Shown here piece after piece: positions 45,635 to 59,500 of a DNA stretch of 64,000 bases (positions are counted from its first letter, which is position 1; each line of letters opens with the position of its first letter). A program made the position numbers and the translations under genes. The stretch comes from Enoplolaimus lenunculus (lineage: Eukaryota > Nematoda > Enoplea > Enoplida > Thoracostomopsidae), in assembly GCA_030248215.1 (NCBI GenBank), contig JASANG010003576.1, forward strand, positions 62,001-126,000, written 5' to 3'. The notes under the pieces were generated by a model that made no database searches, was not told where the DNA came from, and saw only the letters and a program-made list of their open reading frames with translations.

Positions 45635-46087
45635 TGGTCTTTAAAATTATGTATTCCAAAAGACACGGCGTCTCAGATGCTTTGACTAAATTTAAAACTT
45701 TAAGAACGCGAATCTAAATTATCAAATTAACATGAATTTGATAGTAAGAATGATATTAAAATATATTAAGCCAAAAACAAGAAAAATTTCTATGGCTTTC
45801 AACGTATATCTGACAGAAATGAAGCGCTTCAGAATTCAAACTCATCAGCTTTACTGGTATTCTTAACAACTTTCCGGTTGGAAAGATGCTAGAGTCCAGC
45901 AAGCGCTTACGTTGCTGGTTGTTCTCAATCAATTTCCTGTTCATATACTTAGTTACAAATGTAACGAAAGATAATTACTAGTTTTAACCTACACAGAACC
46001 TAAATACGCTTGCGTTGTTTTAAGGTTAGCTTATGACAGAAAGAGGTTTGAACATAGTTTTGTAACCGGAACAGTTTTAGAGTAGCG

Positions 46088-46255
46088 TTATGTTTGTCGT
46101 ACGGTGCCGCAAGTCAGAAAATTTTGGGTTATAAATTGTTATGCTGTGCCATCCGACAGTACACGCGCGTTGTGCTACAGCGCTGAACGGAATCGAATGG
46201 TGACGAACGTCACCGGGCATCATCAAAGGTATAGCGCCAACACTAGCTTTAGATA
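46088..46255. repeat. Fragment related to the element at 5817-6988
   Basis: CGTACGGTGCCGCAAGTC at one side and CATCAAAGGTATAGCGCCA at the other are reverse-complement relatives of the outer and inner parts of the 5817-6988 element. A CGCC-rich relative also lies near 63100-63150. Confidence 0.4.
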
Positions 46256-46370
46256 ACCCTATACAGGCGCACTACTCATAAAATATTAAATTGTCTTGAA
46301 ATTTTAACACTTTTATTCTCATAAACTTTCAAGACATAAATGTCTGTTATTTCAAACATTAATAGCCTTA

Positions 46371-46905
46371 ATGCGTCATCCACTTTATCTTGTGTCCGCC
46401 GTGTGGGAAATTGAATTTGGAATCTATTTCAATTTTCCACTACTACAGATTTTTAAAATTGACTAGTAAATTGATAAGATCAATTGAAGTCCATTTACCA
46501 TTAGCGATTTTAAAAAGGACAGAAAAATGAAATTGAAACAATTTCTAAATTCAATTTCCACTGTCATATCAAGTTTCAGTTGCTCAATGAAAAATTGGAG
46601 AGGTGTTCTTCACTATTGCAATTTAAAAATATTGTCCCTATTATCGAAAAGGAGAGAATATACTTTACCAATGTTTTTAAAAACTGTTTCAATTTTCATT
46701 GCTGCAATTTTTAAAATCGTTACTATTAATTTGTAATGCAAAACTCCATTTCCAATTCCATATACGGTTTATAAAATGTCTCAATTTACCACTAGACATA
46801 TTTTAATTTTCTCAATTTCCCTTTGCTAGCATTTTGCAAAACCGTACTTAGAAAAAGGCGTGTCTAGTTTCCACACGGCGGGCAGAAGATGAAGCTGATG
46901 ACGCA
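46371..46905. mobile_element. Nonautonomous element with about 40-bp inverted ends
   Basis: ATGCGTCATCCACTTTATCT and CCGCCGTGTGGGAAA at the left are mirrored by TTTCCACACGGCGGGC and AGATGAAGCTGATGACGCA at the right. The interior is AT-rich with repeated AATTTCAATTTTCC words and no gene. The class is not resolved. Confidence 0.65.
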
Positions 46906-49900
46906 CAAGCAGCTTACAAATATGTGTCTGAAATTGTTAAAACAAAAATGTCATATTTAAGAAATTACTATTACCAATATATTGAACACTAATTTTTTGA
47001 TTTTTATGCATGTAAAAAATTTTTTATTAGGATTCTATTTAAATTTTAAGTAGTTGAATTTCATGGATATTTCGGATTGAGCTTAGCTTCCTCTCACCTA
47101 AGTTTGTTTCTTGCACGGATCTTAGGTTGTAAAATTAGAAAATTTGGTTGAGTTTTGGCCCCTAATTTCGGAGTCGTTTCCTTGGAAAACATTTGTCTTG
47201 TATTTCAGACATATTTGTTTTATGTTTCACAAATATTCGTCTTATATTTTAGAAGTAATTGTTTTAATTGCACACTTTTAAGTATAAATAATTTCAGACC
47301 CATATTTCTGAAAAATTAAGGAAATAGACGTCTGGAATTCAAGACAAATATGTCTGGAGTCCATATTAAGACTTATTGTCTTGAATTTTAGACATATTTT
47401 TGAATATGACAAATTACTTTGTGTCTAGTGAATTCAGAGGGGAACGTGAAGCGTGCGCTCCCCGTCAGAAAATTTATAGTGATTTGTAATTTGCATAGCG
47501 GTGTCTGAGGTGTATTGTAGATATGAGAACGCTTGTTTCATTTTAACTGTCCCATCTGTGTAAGCACATGTTTTGAGTGATTGTACAATGTCTATCACAA
47601 GTGGAAGTGAATTTCACCCAGGACTTGCAATATTTATTAGCCTGGTAATTTGAATTTTAAAATGTCTAAAAGTAAGGTTCGTGGTTTGAACAATTTGACG
47701 GTTTTAAATCTTTGTTAAAAGTTTTAAAATCTTGTGTTATAATTTTTCGGAGTTTTGGATAAATTTACTGCTCAAAAATTGGCTGAAATCGAAAGGGTCT
47801 GAAATATTGTAAGCTTGTTGAAAAATGTATAACGCTTCAAATGTCAGCACCTTTGTCGTATTCTATGGGTAAAAAAGAACTGATTTCGGCCAGTTGTGGG
47901 CTGCGTTTGTTGATTTACAGATGAGCTATGATATATGTGATCAATGTTGCTGAACGGTATTTGCAAAGTTGTGAATAGTTTGCGTCAAGTACCCCAGACA
48001 GTTTTTTGTCACATTTGGCTGTGCTTCGGTTCTCGAGTATCATGGAGCTTGGTACTTTCTTATCCTAAATAGTATCCTGACCAAGGTTGGTTCTAATTCA
48101 TCCCATTTCTCTAGATATTTGGTGCTAAAGATCTATGGGTTGGGGTACAAGAGTTATTGAATACTTATAGAGTGTGTAAAGTTGATGATTTGCTAGTTTC
48201 AAGGCCCCAAATCACAACCTAGCTCTGTTCTTTAATAAAAAGTTGTCTTAATTGTAGTAGCCTGATGCGAAATTCCTTGTGAATACCGAGCCTAAATCCT
48301 TGTTAAATTTAGCCACTGGCTTACAATATCTAATATTTTTACGTATGCCCCGATTATCGGTGCAACACTTACCCCGTTAGAATTATATCAAAATTCCCCG
48401 TGTTCTCCAGATTTCCAGCCAAACTAACCTCGTTAGAATGGCCAATTCTAGTACAAGAATGGTACGACAAAACACGGTAGAATTACCAGACTTGTGCCCC
48501 AGACTCCCTTGATTCCGGTTTTCCGCAATTATTCCATAAATCTCCAGTATCAAAAATATTGTCCAAACCATGCGCTAGGCCCAACTTCAGAACAACACAA
48601 ACCGTTTATTTTCTTTACATCTTAAGCCTCCGTGGCAATACTACCCCAAACCTAATTCAATTACTAAACCGAACTATCATGTATGGGGGCTGATATAGCC
48701 TAACTATGTCCTTTCGCACCCCATGCCGTAAAGTAATATAAAATGTTGTTTATAACGACCATGCAGGGTACTGGTAAGTTGTACATTGCGCCACATTCGC
48801 AGTAACCTTGATTTTATACATTTTGTGCCTCTATGCAACGCCTATGCCTAGCTTGTGTTCTAAAAGAGGCTAGGTGGAGCCAGGAACTTCCTTAAAGCGT
48901 GGTTTGAGATTTGAATTTAGTTTCATGTTTTAGTTTTTAGTTTGAAATATAACTAAGAGTGGCACGGCACACGTACAGTAAGTATTTTGCACGTCGCTCA
49001 TTGGAACGAATGTCAGACGTCCTATAGAGCTAACTTGAATTGTGACCAGACACACCCTCATGCAAAATTGAGTAGTACATAAATGACATTCATTTCTTGC
49101 GCACTAGTACAGAGGGTGCATTGGACTCAAACGGAGGTTGCATACCGATGTATCCAATTAAGCTAGTTCATAGGCGGGACATCAATGCTAGCTGTGCAAA
49201 AGATTTCGGAGGTTTTACACTATAAATAGGGTATAGCTGCACATTATATACCAATCGTAAATTTTGAACGTGGTTGGTGTCAGGATAGGGGCTATTATGT
49301 AAACCCGATACTTTCCAGCGTTACGTTTGGAGGACCAACAGAAATACCAGTTTTCCTATCTGGTAAAACGAACTTCTTTTTCTTTCAGCCCGCGTTATGT
49401 CATTTTTTGCACTGAACGTTAGTAAACGCACATAATGAGAAAGCACACAATTTCGACGGCACACAACCAACCAATTTTATAAAAACCACATTGAAACAGA
49501 ATATATCCTTCAAAATCCCACTTTTGTAGGTGTAATTTTTCAGATTACTGCGAGGAATCTATCGCAAGCGCCTAGTCTTGAAGTCCCAAAAGCGAGAAAT
49601 CTATTAAGTTAAAAAGATTCACTTTGTGTAAATTGAAACTGAATCGAATTTGCGGGTGGTACAAACATTTGTACATTCCCAACTTTTGGTATTCGATATT
49701 CGTTGCAGCCACCAGTATCAGTTGTTGGACTAGAACAATGTTCATTTCTAAAACAATCAAAGCTTGCGTATAATCAAAAACGTCTCCCCAAAATTACCAG
49801 GAAACAATCAATTCAATGCATAGAAAAACTTGAACGGAGTCACCTTAGTGAATTTAAGCTTACTGTTTGCTAAAGTTTACTGTTCAACGTAAAAGGTATT

Positions 49901-50400
49901 ATAGTTTGGCTTCCCCTTTGCCTCATTGGCTTTCAAATTTTGCAAAATAAACTTTATATTTAATAAGTCTACTCTTGAAAATTTCATTTACGAAGACAAG
50001 TGTTTATTTCAACAAAAAATCTCTAAGAAAACCGAAAAACGACAATAAAATGTGCATGACAACGAACATCTCTACGGGCTGAATACACGAAGTGTTTTAC
50101 AAACACACGCTAGGAAACGTTTGAAAAATAAAAAGATTCTTTGCGTTTGAAACAGCGCAGGAAAAACGGTAATGTTTCTAAATGTGATCCATGTAGCATG
50201 AAACGCGGTAACGTTTGTCAAATGCGACTCACACCTCTCGAGTGCGGCTATTTCAAAATTTAAATGGCATGAATTGTTTACCTATTTGGGTTCTATAATT
50301 TTAAAAATTCGGTTGAAAAGTAACGGATTTCATGGCTTGCCATTGAACAAAGCGTGAAAGTTTATGCAAAAACCGTTTTCGGTCACTATTTTTGTACCAC
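46906..50400. other. Gene-less stretch
   Basis: No gene supported. 47185-47410 contains mirrored GTCTTGTATTTCAGACATA / AAGACAAATATGTCTGG words, probably a small palindromic element without clear ends. Confidence 0.35.
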
Positions 50401-51190
50401 AAGACATGTTAGGTTTTATTGGTGCTGCACGCTATAAAAAATTGTCCAGGTCTGGGTAAGGACCTATATCATTTTCAGGAACTCTGTAGAAAGGATGTTA
50501 TATTTAGAACTAGTCTTTTTGCAGAGTCCAAGGACACCGCTGACATCCTGCTTATGGGTCATCCACGTTATACTGTCTACGGTACTGCAAAAAATAATAC
50601 TTGTTTTGCGATATTTAGACTTTGCAGAGGGCATACATAGTTACACTGTTACGGCGGTAGTCCCTTCGAAGGAGTAGGGACAATATGTGGACATTGTTTG
50701 GACACAGTGTCTGACAATAGGAGTTCCTTCGCACAGACTCTGTATAATCGCATAGGCAAACTCAGGACAAAACTGCTGTCCTTTCTATAACGTATTGACA
50801 AACTGGCATCTGTATGTGCGATAGTGTGGCAAAGTACACGCCGGTCAGAGGGACTCTCTGTTGTCAGACGGGTGTACACACAGTGTGGGTGACTTTTGGA
50901 TATATAATTAAAAACACTGCCATTAGGAACTCAGTGACTCGCATGTGGGTACAATTTTTTTACAGTAGCTTAGACAGTATAACATGGGTGACCCATTACC
51001 GGATCTACAATGTCGGTACGACCACAGCACAGATTGTATTATCTGTGCAGAAAAAATTAAAATTATTTCGCAGAAAGAATGCTGTAGAGAGCATCTGCGT
51101 GTTGTCAATAGTCCCTACCGAGGTACTCTGTTTTATCCTTACTCCCTTGGAACACAGTCAGGACAAAACTGACTCTCTGTAAAGCAAGGG
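50400..51190. repeat. Degenerate repeat rich in ACTCTGT and CAGGACAAAACT words
   Basis: CTCAGGACAAAACTGCTG and GTCAGGACAAAACTGACT, CTCTGTA, GACACAGTG and related words recur at irregular spacing. Several overlapping open frames on both strands come from this composition rather than from a gene. Confidence 0.4.
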
Positions 51191-51754
51191 CGTGTGTTGT
51201 CATCAGGCCCTCGTTTAGCATTGTTTTTTGACACTGGTTCTAAGGGAATGGGTGGACTATTTTTACAGTTATGCATGCATTATTACGTGGATAATCCATA
51301 GGGCGTATCCATCGATGGAGTATTTCCGAGCGCACTAGTCAATCCAAAGCTGATGCTGATGACGATCGACATATTTTTCACTGCATGTTTCTTTCGATTC
51401 CGCGATAAGCGAAACAAGCGTGGTACCGAATGAGGTTCCAAACGGACCTGACAATGTTGCATCTATGTCTCCTTTACCTTCTGCAGTACTGGAAGCCGTT
51501 AAAGCTTTAGCACACCAGAAAATAGGAACGTGCAGGGTATTGTCAAAGCAACAGATGCAGCAGAAGATCGTGTCAAAAAACCCAAATGGCAACAAAATAA
51601 AGAGTTTTGAGTAGCAGGTTTAGAAATATACAACCCATTGTGGGAAAATTAAGAAGCGAAAATGAATTCTAAGAATAGCATGGTAGTGCTACTGCAAACG
51701 TCCGAAAAATATTTCTGAGCAAACTAGGCAGTAAACTTCTGACGGCCTAGTTCT

Positions 51755-51835
51755 TCTTCTTCTGCTTTTCATTTTCTTCTTCTTCTTCCTCTTCTTCTTC
51801 ATCTTCTTCTTTCTTCTTTTTTCTTCTTCCTCGAC
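51755..51835. repeat. TTC microsatellite
   Basis: An imperfect run of TTC/CTT triplets with interruptions such as CTGC and CATTT. Confidence 0.9.
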
Positions 51836-51964
51836 ATAATGACCACCTGTAAATGCGTAGCTAGGGATATGTGGGTACTTACATTTGTGGCCTAAAAATT
51901 ATATCCTGAATTTCGAAGCTTTCCATTCCCCAGTTCGAAAGCTGCAAGGCCTATCACCAACTGC

Positions 51965-51996
51965 TGATAGGTGCTACACATATTTGAGAATACGGG
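51965..51996. repeat. Short dispersed repeat, partner of 15611-15641
   Basis: GATAGGTGCTACA and TTTGAGAATACGGG are the reverse complement of words in innexin intron 6. The remainder of 51836-52955 shows only a near-duplicate phrase, AGCACTGTACGTATGC, at about 52220-52250. Confidence 0.5.
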
Positions 51997-52955
51997 TCGT
52001 GTGGTGTACTAGTTTAATTTCGTTGTTGAAACATTAATTCAGTTCAGTTAACATGCAGGTATAAGGAAACTGGAATATGTATTTTGTAGTCTAGACAATA
52101 TAAAATGAAAGGACTTTGCGCAGTATCAAAACTTTTGCTGCAGGGGTTGCAATGAAAGAGCCTGCAAGTATATCGGAATATGCTTGTCTGTTGTTTGCGC
52201 TAGCAATACAGACAACGCATAGCACTGTACGTATGCTTTAGCACTGCACGTATGCTTGCCATCACTGGTCGGAAGCATACAAGGATATCGACATATAGTC
52301 CATTATCAAAACAATTGGAGTGGTGAGATGTGTGGCTTATTGACACAACGTTTGCCTAAGTATGCCTGCTTCTCCAGCTGCTTAGTTAAAAGATTTGAAG
52401 TCTTCATTCCTACCTAGACTGACAGAGCCAAAGAAAAACACGGTGAACATGTACAAAAGGTCGGGAAATGTCTTTTGTGTTAGTTTTCAAAAACCACTGA
52501 AATAAAACGGCAGGCAGCTACGATCAGAATCGAGAATCACCTGCGAGTTCGTAGTTATATATAGGTACATATAGATTTTCGAAAAGGATGAAAAGTAAAA
52601 AATTACCTTATTTTATTAATACAAAATTTTTTCATGCAGGGAATGGTGCACGAAATAAACGCTATTAAAAGTGTAAAGTCTAATGAGGCACCACTACCGT
52701 AAATATCTAGTATCCGCTAGTTTTTTCGCGGATACGGATATTGGTTGTTGCCGGATCTGTTTTGGATGGTAAAAGTTTTACGCTTTATTGAACACGGTGT
52801 TCAACGATCGTTTAAAGGTCCGTAGGCTTAAGTTTGAAACCCGCCCTGTACGTTTGCTGTTCCGGTACTTAAATAAAAAGATCTGATGATTTTGACGGAT
52901 TCTCACTAGACTGACATGCTTAAAATTTTAATTCATTTATAGTCTCAGTCAGATA

Positions 52956-53385
52956 TGTAACGTCAGGGTGCAAATCGGAACTGGATTATACTGGAATCGA
53001 AATCGGAACAGCAAATTTATACCGGAATCGGAAGCGGAACTACAAAATTTGTGACTATACGAATATATAATTTATATTAACAAGTATAATTTTGACTTAG
53101 GGTGTCTGTTGGCTGGCAACAATTCTCAAAAACGTTGCATGAACAAATTGCCAATCATTTTGGCTATGTAAAGCTAAACTACAATCAATTATTGATAAGT
53201 TAACTTATCGAAAACAATTTAATAGATAAATGATGCAGAATTTTTATACAACATATCACAACAAGTAGGCCTAAAATTAACATGTTGACATTCCGATTCC
53301 GATTGATTGTGCAATCGGAATCGGAACTCCTTTTGAATCGGAATTCTAATCGGAATCAAAATTCCGATTGCACCCTGTGTAACGT
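52956..53385. mobile_element. hAT-type MITE, CGGAAT subfamily, exact 8-bp target duplication
   Basis: The element spans 52964-53377, reading CAGGGTGCAAATCGGAAC at the left and TTCCGATTGCACCCTG at the right. TGTAACGT flanks it exactly on both sides. It shares its terminal ten bases with the CCGGAG-armed family, but its arms repeat CGGAATCGGAAC-type words instead. It sits about 200 bp upstream of the XPF start codon. Confidence 0.88.
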
Positions 53386-53590
53386 GTTTTGGTGCAAAGT
53401 ATAACCTTTTATGTACCTATTTAATATTTATTATCCTCTTAAGCAACCATTGTAAAAACTATACGTCCTTTGTATGGTATAATGCTGAAATTTTTGTTAG
53501 AGACAACAACCTTTTTGTCACTCTAATGTATTATAGTACGTACGTATACACATATTGTTGCGTACGTATCTCCTGTTCTTATACTGAAAC

Positions 53591-56500
53591 ATGGCATCTA
53601 ATGGCCACAAAGAGGATTCGTCTGCATGTAGCAGCAGTAATTTTATGGGCAAAGACGATGTGGATCTGCCGAATTTGCTGGACTTCGAAAAAGAAATGCT
53701 GATCGAATGCTTCAATCAAAATATTTTGCTGATTTACGCAAGGTTGTGTTCGATGTGCTTAAATAAGTATATGTGTCGTAGCCCAAGCAGTAATTCAGCC
53801 GAAATCCGAATTGAACTAGCCCAATTACGAAATAGTTACGACTTGGGCTAGCCCAATAACGAAATAATTGCGAGTTTGGCTAGCCCACGGCGTAATTCTT
53901 TTTGTGCTATAGCGTAATTCATTCTCTGCTTAAAGCCCACGCCTGGTGATTGTTTACTACCTCAATGACATACTCAAATACGATTAGCTGACCCGAATAT
54001 TGTCTTCAGATGGGTTAAGTGCCTAGTCGCTACGTGTTGGCTACCGAGCGGTTTATTTTACTATGCTATAAACAACCGGAAAACGCACAGTTTATATTAT
54101 ATATATTTATATATATATATAAATATATATATTTGTACTTATATTTATATATATGTATATATTATATATATTTACATATATCCTTGACAATCACCGAAAA
54201 TAAACCATCCAACGCAGATTTCACATTTGTGGAGTGGATAATGAAAATCTGAAATACAGAAGATTTAGTGATACATATGTTCAATTAAGGTTATTTCAGC
54301 AATTACAGCAAAAAAAGATAACTACAATGATTTTTTTCGGTGGCATATAATTTTCACTTCCCGGTTTCGTTAATTTTTTCAAGTTTTGGATCCGGTAACT
54401 TGTATATACGTAATTCCGATTACACCCTGTTATATATGAGACTATTTGCAACAGGTTTATTGATTTTCTTGGTGCCAATATATAGAGCAAAACATCATGT
54501 CTTACGTTTACATTCAGCTGTGTATTTTACGTATCTTTGACTTAGGTAAGCTTAGTTTCAGGGGACTTGGTATCGAACGGTTTCTTTTGTGCGTGCTCAG
54601 AATGTTTAACGATCCCAATCATTTAGTTCTGGTGCTGAATACCTTGGTGAAGGATCAAGTACGAGTTATTTAAACTCTTTATTGAGATTATAGGCAATGC
54701 ATGTCGCGACTAGATTGGCAAGCCAAGACCTGACCACTGACCAGACCCAGGGACGTAGCCAAAACTTTTCTTAGCTTGAAATTAACAAGTCCAACTTGAA
54801 AATTTCAGAACAAATTATATTCTTCCAACATAAAATGTGTATTTGTGATTTACCACGAAACTGTAGGTATTGCTGTTTTTGCATCTTTGAATGTCGGAAT
54901 AGGTATCGATTGATTTTATGCAGGAATAGCGGCCGAGACACAAATTCTGTTACGACCCTTTTATATTATGTTTTATGCATTGGTTCGAGTTTCATTATTT
55001 CACCAAATGGTATTTTCAAAACGCCAAATACTGAGCACTGATGTCTATAATGTAGCGTCCAGCCTTTACATTGAATAGGCCACCTACACTTTCCTTGACT
55101 TATTCACTGTGAACCTTGGATGTCATGATTGTTTTAAATGACTTAAGGCTTGAGCTTTCTGGTCAGTATTTTAGCGTAGTTTTAGTTTATTACTTTGGGC
55201 AGTCACGAGCGGCGGGTTTATAAGACAGTGTGGAAGTATCATGGATTAATCTTGCGTGCACGAGATTTACAATATTTGTAAAAACTGTATGCAACCATAC
55301 TTAGATTTGTAACATGCGGGAACACGAACAAAGGCGTTCGAAGACTTAGTCGAGCGTTTGATTACGTTAGTTTTTTACCTGCGTCTATGTGTACAGCATA
55401 ACATTATTTCATTTGCTTTGGTATCTATTTTAAGGATTACCTGATTGAACAAATGTTGCTGCAGTCAGAAGAGACTACTACTTTGCCAAAAATAGTGAAT
55501 AACGACACATCTACCAATGATAGGCGAGTTTTATTTTATGTTTTCTCATTGATGTTTTTTTTGTTTAACGTTGGAAGTGGTGAGGCGGTTCTAACGTTGT
55601 GAGAAACGAAAGGAAAACTAGGTATATAATATATTCGCTAATCAGAAAAGCTCGTTTTCTTGCCGGAGTGGTTGTTGAAAAGGGTGTAGTTATCAAAGTA
55701 CATTAAGTACATTACTATTCTGTGTAGTTTTTCTAAAAATTTCACTCTACTTAACTGTTAATAAATTTCGTGTAGAATTCGTCAAACCCTATGTTGCATC
55801 AAGTCTAGTGACTTGATCTCTAATGTGAAATATTCGCAAGTCATGCAAATTGGTTACTGGAAGATTCGGTGAAAACAAATTTGGAACGGCAAAATGTTCC
55901 ATTCCCGTTTTAAAACTTAAATTCAACTTACACTACAAGAGTGGGATAAAGTGACGTCGGCTACTTTTTGAAAATATCTTGGTGCTAGCAGATCGGCACG
56001 GTTCCTGCGATTTCGCTGAATCAGAATTCATTGCGACTTTACGTTGATAAATATATGTAGGAGTATGACGTGCCGACGTATAGCTAGCCGAATGTTCCAC
56101 AGACGATAAAAACGTGAATGAATTCATTGAAATACATTTGAGGTCCATAACCGCAGATTAGAAAACACTTCCAAAACTGTTTAGCCTGCTCTAACTCAAT
56201 GTCAAAAACACAAACTGGTGTTCCCGAACCTTGTTGGATTCAGTTTTTTTTTAAAACAAATCTGATGTTGAACCTTCAATTTTTGCCACTATGGTGTATA
56301 TAACAAAAGCGATGAGAACCGATATAAGTCGTTGTCGTTATGAAACTTAACAGAACTACAGGCCATGGATTAGACCCTCGGTCTCGGCAAATCTCGGTAT
56401 TCGGCAGGTATAGGTCACGGTTTTGAGTCTCGGTGGTTAGGAACCGAGACCAGAAGTCGAAGATTCAGCGACTCTATGACTGTTAAAGTAAGTATGATGA

Positions 56501-59500
56501 CTGATGAATAAACTTTTTATGAGAAATTATGAAATTTCATACGCAATAATTACGAGCAAATATTCTGAAAAACACAAAAAATACTACAAAAGCATCAGAA
56601 ATAATATATTTTGAGAATTTTATTTTTTTTCGGAGATGAGCAAAAATTGACCGAGACCGAGACTTTTTTGGAGTGTCTCGGCAGTCAGGTCTCGGTTTTT
56701 AACCGAGACCACCCGTAACTGCTGCAGTCAAATTTTGCACATAATTGCAAATAATACAGGTTATGAATGATGTATAATTACGATGTTGATTCCGATTATA
56801 TCTGCAATCGGAACTGGATTTGAGTAAGAATTGTAATCAGAATCGTAATTTCGTTTGCACCCTGTTTGGCGGATTGAGGAACAGAAAAAATCGAACTATA
56901 TACTTTTGTTCATTAATAACATTCAACGTTCTACTGCACCTCAATAGTTCAACTTGATGTTATATTATGGACACCAAAAATTGGATATTTTATTAATACT
57001 TGCACTTAGATTACTTTGTACTCGCATTTACCAATTATACACAATTTTGTTATTTAATTGCAAAAAAGTCACACGGTAAACATCTGCAAGAAGTTACGTA
57101 GATTTCGATTTTGCTGCAATGAAATGTGGTGTTTCAGCTATTTTTTAATGTAGCGATTGTTCAGGCAGTCTGTGTATATGGAAGGAGGCATTCAGTTCGT
57201 CACGTCACGAATCCTTGTTTTGGACTTACTAACTCAAAGGCTCCCTACATCTCTGGTTTCGGGCGTTGTTTTGTGGAATGCTCACAGGTAAGTGGTACTT
57301 GTGCTGTTTAAAACAATATTGTCACATATTTGCATTACTTAGTATGCAGTAGAGTTTTTAGTGTTGTTTGATAGGTATTGAATCGTCTTGATCACGCTTG
57401 AATTTCGTGTGCCATTATCTTTTGAATTTTAAATTTGGAATTTTTATGGTATTTTGAAAATGTTAACAAAATGTTTGTGCAATATTGTTTTTGGCACATT
57501 TCAGGATAATTGACTCGTTTCAAGAAGCATTCATTTTAAAATTATTTCGCCAACAAAACAAGGTAATATTTTCTAATGTGGAATTGTTTTGATCGATTTA
57601 AGAGTTGCGGTCTGACGACACTGTTTTAGTTTGGCTGCTGTTTTTATGATCATGAAAATATTACACTTTGTGGTATCATTCTATGACAATAAATTGCTTG
57701 TTGTTATTATCGGACTATTAACAGTTTAGGGTCTCTAGAGCAGAGTTTTTTGTGCATTTTACGTGCATTTGCACACCTTTGCTTGAAAATGCGCACAGAT
57801 TTTTGAAAATGCCCATCGAAATGCACAGTAACTTAAGCTGAAGCCGAAAATCAGTTATCAGGAAATAAATATACCAAATAACTAATCAGGAAATAAATAT
57901 ACCAAATAACTATAGAAAACGTTCCGACTCACTATGTGAAATCATATATGTATGTTAGTTTAAGTACCTAACATTTTGTATGTGTGTTGTGACCTAAGAA
58001 CTAGAAACCGGTCATGCAAAGTCGCCATATATAAAAAGCAAAAAATGCACAAGTGAATTCCTAAATGCGCAGTTCAGTTTGAAAATGCACATATGTTTGC
58101 ACACGTCGTATATTTTGAAAAAATCTGCTCTAGAGATACTATATGTTGGTTATTTTATTATCATTGTATTGAGTTCTATCACTGAAATATATCATAAAAT
58201 TCAAGAACAAATGGTTTTGTATTATTGTTTCACGATAACCTATTGTTTTTGCAGAATGGTTTTATCCTTGCTTTGTCTGATCAACCGTCTCAATTCACAT
58301 CAGGATTTATGAAGCTGCAGCGTATTGTGAATACGTTGATGGTTAAAAAGATTGTGGTGTGTCCAAGATTTCATGCGACTGTGCAGTTGTCATTGGAGGA
58401 CCACAAGGTTTTTTATTATATGTTCGTTGTTGCGGCTTTAGATATATACTGTGAGCAATGCAATGCTTACATATTTCAATAAATTCTCAGAGCCAGATAG
58501 CCAAACGAAAAGTAATATCAAAGGTTTTATAATTTTAAATTTTTTGGATTAGGTCGAATAAATCCTTGTTACTCCAATTCATTTGGTATCATTTGTTTTA
58601 GCCGGAACTTGTAGAAATAGCAGTTCAACTCTCCAGTTCAATGAAGTTACTTCAAACTGCGCTGTGTGATATTATAAAACTTTGTCTTCGCGAAATTCGA
58701 CAAGCAAATAAATCGGTAAGAAATTTCCTGGATACGGAATGTTATTGTAACTTTACTATTCCTTCCTTTTGCAAGATTATAGCACTGGATCCAGTAGCGC
58801 ACTTTTAAAGATGCGAAGCGACTGCTTTGATTCAGCCTAGCAGTCTGGTAAGACACAGCGAATCTGAAAAATCTGTTACTGCTACAAGTCGGAAGGATAC
58901 TGCTTCACGTGAGATTAGAACATAGGGTTTACAGTGTTTATATCATGATATTTGCACCGTTCACTTTAACTTTTTTCAACGGTACCACAAAGGGTGGCCA
59001 AGTGTTTGCACCTTCTGTGGAACACGCGATGTCCATTGGCTGTGGAAATTTCCTCAGGTAGCCACCCGCGCATAACATAGGCAACCACAATAGACACACA
59101 CAACGCAAATATAGTGGTGTTGACAAAAATACGTTTTTAACCCTTGCGTCTTGTGATCAATAGGCTAGGTTCGGAGATTAGCTGTTTGACTGTATGTTGT
59201 AAGACCCTTAACGTTCCCAAAAATCTATTAGTTTTGCTATTTCCAGCGGCCCCTATTAGAAAATTTAAAAAACACTGATTTTTTGTCTAATGTTTGACAA
59301 AAAAGACATGCGGTGTCGCATAAAGGAAAATCATCGGTGTCAAGGCCCTGTTCTGGCTCCTTGAGGATGTTTTCAGGATAAATTGTTGGATCCAAGCATC
59401 CCAAGGTAACACTTGTGACTTTGGATTGTTCATTGCAGTTTCGATCAAGCAGTTTGCCGATATACGGCATTGGTTTCTTACGGCGATCATCGTAATAGAC

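Noticed and set aside
50419-51182. Cluster of overlapping frames that might be a small gene
   Set aside because: The frames overlap on both strands, recurring words explain them, and no splice-consistent model or motif emerges.
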